DNA of 64,000 nucleotides from Centroberyx gerrardi (lineage: Eukaryota; Chordata; Actinopteri; Beryciformes; Berycidae). Made by a program: the position numbers and the translations under genes. How positions within the stretch are numbered: position 1 is the first letter of the stretch; every line of letters begins with the position of its first letter. This document shows positions 57,136 to 64,000 of the stretch, one piece after another. The DNA lies in the NCBI RefSeq assembly GCF_048128805.1, contig NC_136003.1:28550885-28614884 (forward strand), given 5' to 3'. A model generated the notes under the pieces. The model had not been told where the DNA came from. It did no database searches and saw only the letters and a list, made by a program, of their open reading frames with translations.

Positions 57136-57725
57136 TGTCTCGCATCTTCTGTTATTATTTTGACGCCGTGTCTAAAAGTCTTGAGAAATTCACATAGAAC
57201 CTCCTTGCATTAAACGCGTACATCTTCCTTTCCGCGTCAACCGAAATATTAGAGGGACGTGGGGAACAGCCAATGGAATCTACGTAATATACCTGGCGGG
57301 AAGGTCCATTCTATATTCCACCCAATCAATGCTTTCATTTTCGCATGACTGTGGCCAATGTGCTTTCTCTCGGTACAGCAGGGGCGGATCCTCTTGTTGA
57401 CAATCAAGTTTCGTTGCAATTGCATTGTGTCGTCCGCCAGCTAACTAGCTGCTCATGCTAGCTGTTTATCGTATTTTATCGACCAGGCAGGTGCAAATGT
57501 GCACTTATACTTCTTGATATAGATCTGAATACGTATTTTAACATAGTAAGCTACTTCTGATTTTGTTGTCTTATCCTAACTGAAGCTAGCCTGTCAGAAC
57601 AACGGAGCTAGCCGGGTAGCAAACCAGTGCAGGCTAGCGAATGTGTTTCTCTAGAAACCCCAGTTTAGCTAGATAGCTAACCACAGCAGGACAACGATAA
57701 CTCACATTTTATTATAGGAGGAGGA
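57136..57725. promoter_or_regulatory. Bidirectional METTL23/JMJD6 promoter
   Basis: 590 bp separate the two divergent start codons. CCAAT boxes lie at 57270-57274, 57322-57326 and 57355-57359. No TATA box is seen. The pair is divergent in human as well. A possible 5' UTR splice acceptor TTATTATAG lies just before the JMJD6 ATG, so JMJD6 may have an untranslated first exon. Confidence 0.7.
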
Positions 57726-63861
<6,136 letters not shown>

Positions 63862-64000
63862 GTACGTGCTGTCCCCTACACACACGCACACACAAACACA
63901 CACTCACACGCAGAGTGAGGTATCTACGTGCATAAACAAATATATAAGGCAGTGGACACAAGTTTCTCAAAGTACTGTTTTGTATATGATTTATTCAGTA

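Overview
This window is nuclear DNA from a ray-finned fish, most likely a percomorph-type teleost. The evidence is spliced genes with GT-AG introns, abundant (CA)n/(GT)n microsatellites, many short hAT-like and fold-back MITEs, tRNA-derived SINE fragments, and L2/Maui-like and L1/Tx1-like LINE fragments. Nothing looks prokaryotic, viral or organellar. Six protein-coding genes could be built exon by exon with consistent reading phase: UBALD2 (+), QRICH2 (-), MFSD11 (-), SRSF2 (+), METTL23 (-) and JMJD6 (+). The same six genes lie on human 17q25, so this is a conserved neighbourhood. Genes that separate QRICH2 from the JMJD6 cluster in human are absent here.

Layout. 0-0.8 kb: UBALD2 upstream region. 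0.8-14 kb: UBALD2, with three coding exons, two long introns and a long 3' UTR. 14-15.7 kb: convergent UBALD2/QRICH2 gap. 15.8-36.7 kb: QRICH2, 20 coding exons, 1100 aa, without the glutamine-rich block that named the mammalian protein; a 1.2-kb minisatellite fills most of one intron. 36.7-40.7 kb: QRICH2 upstream region and MFSD11 downstream region, no coding gene seen. 40.7-48 kb: MFSD11, 13 coding exons plus a predicted 5' UTR exon. 48-49 kb: a head-to-head promoter shared by MFSD11 and SRSF2. 49-55 kb: SRSF2 with a predicted 3' UTR intron. 55.3-57.1 kb: METTL23, five exons. 57.1-57.7 kb: a head-to-head METTL23/JMJD6 promoter. 57.7-63.9 kb: JMJD6; its last coding exon lies beyond the window.

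Functionally the right half groups an SR splicing factor (SRSF2), a 2-oxoglutarate hydroxylase reported to act on splicing and chromatin proteins (JMJD6) and an arginine methyltransferase (METTL23). QRICH2 is a sperm-flagellum factor, UBALD2 a small UBA-like protein, and MFSD11 an orphan UNC93-like membrane carrier.

The most unusual signals are non-coding. (1) One MITE family lies upstream of, or in the first intron of, five of the six genes. (2) (UG)n or (CA)n tracts abut several splice sites in an arrangement like human CFTR exon 9. (3) About 100 tandem 11-12-bp units in a QRICH2 intron read, in the transcript, as repeated branchpoint-plus-acceptor-like motifs. (4) QRICH2 appears to use two GC-AG introns. 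(5) A hAT MITE with a perfect 8-bp target-site duplication sits inside an older MITE. I found no candidate for a new enzymatic or defence system.
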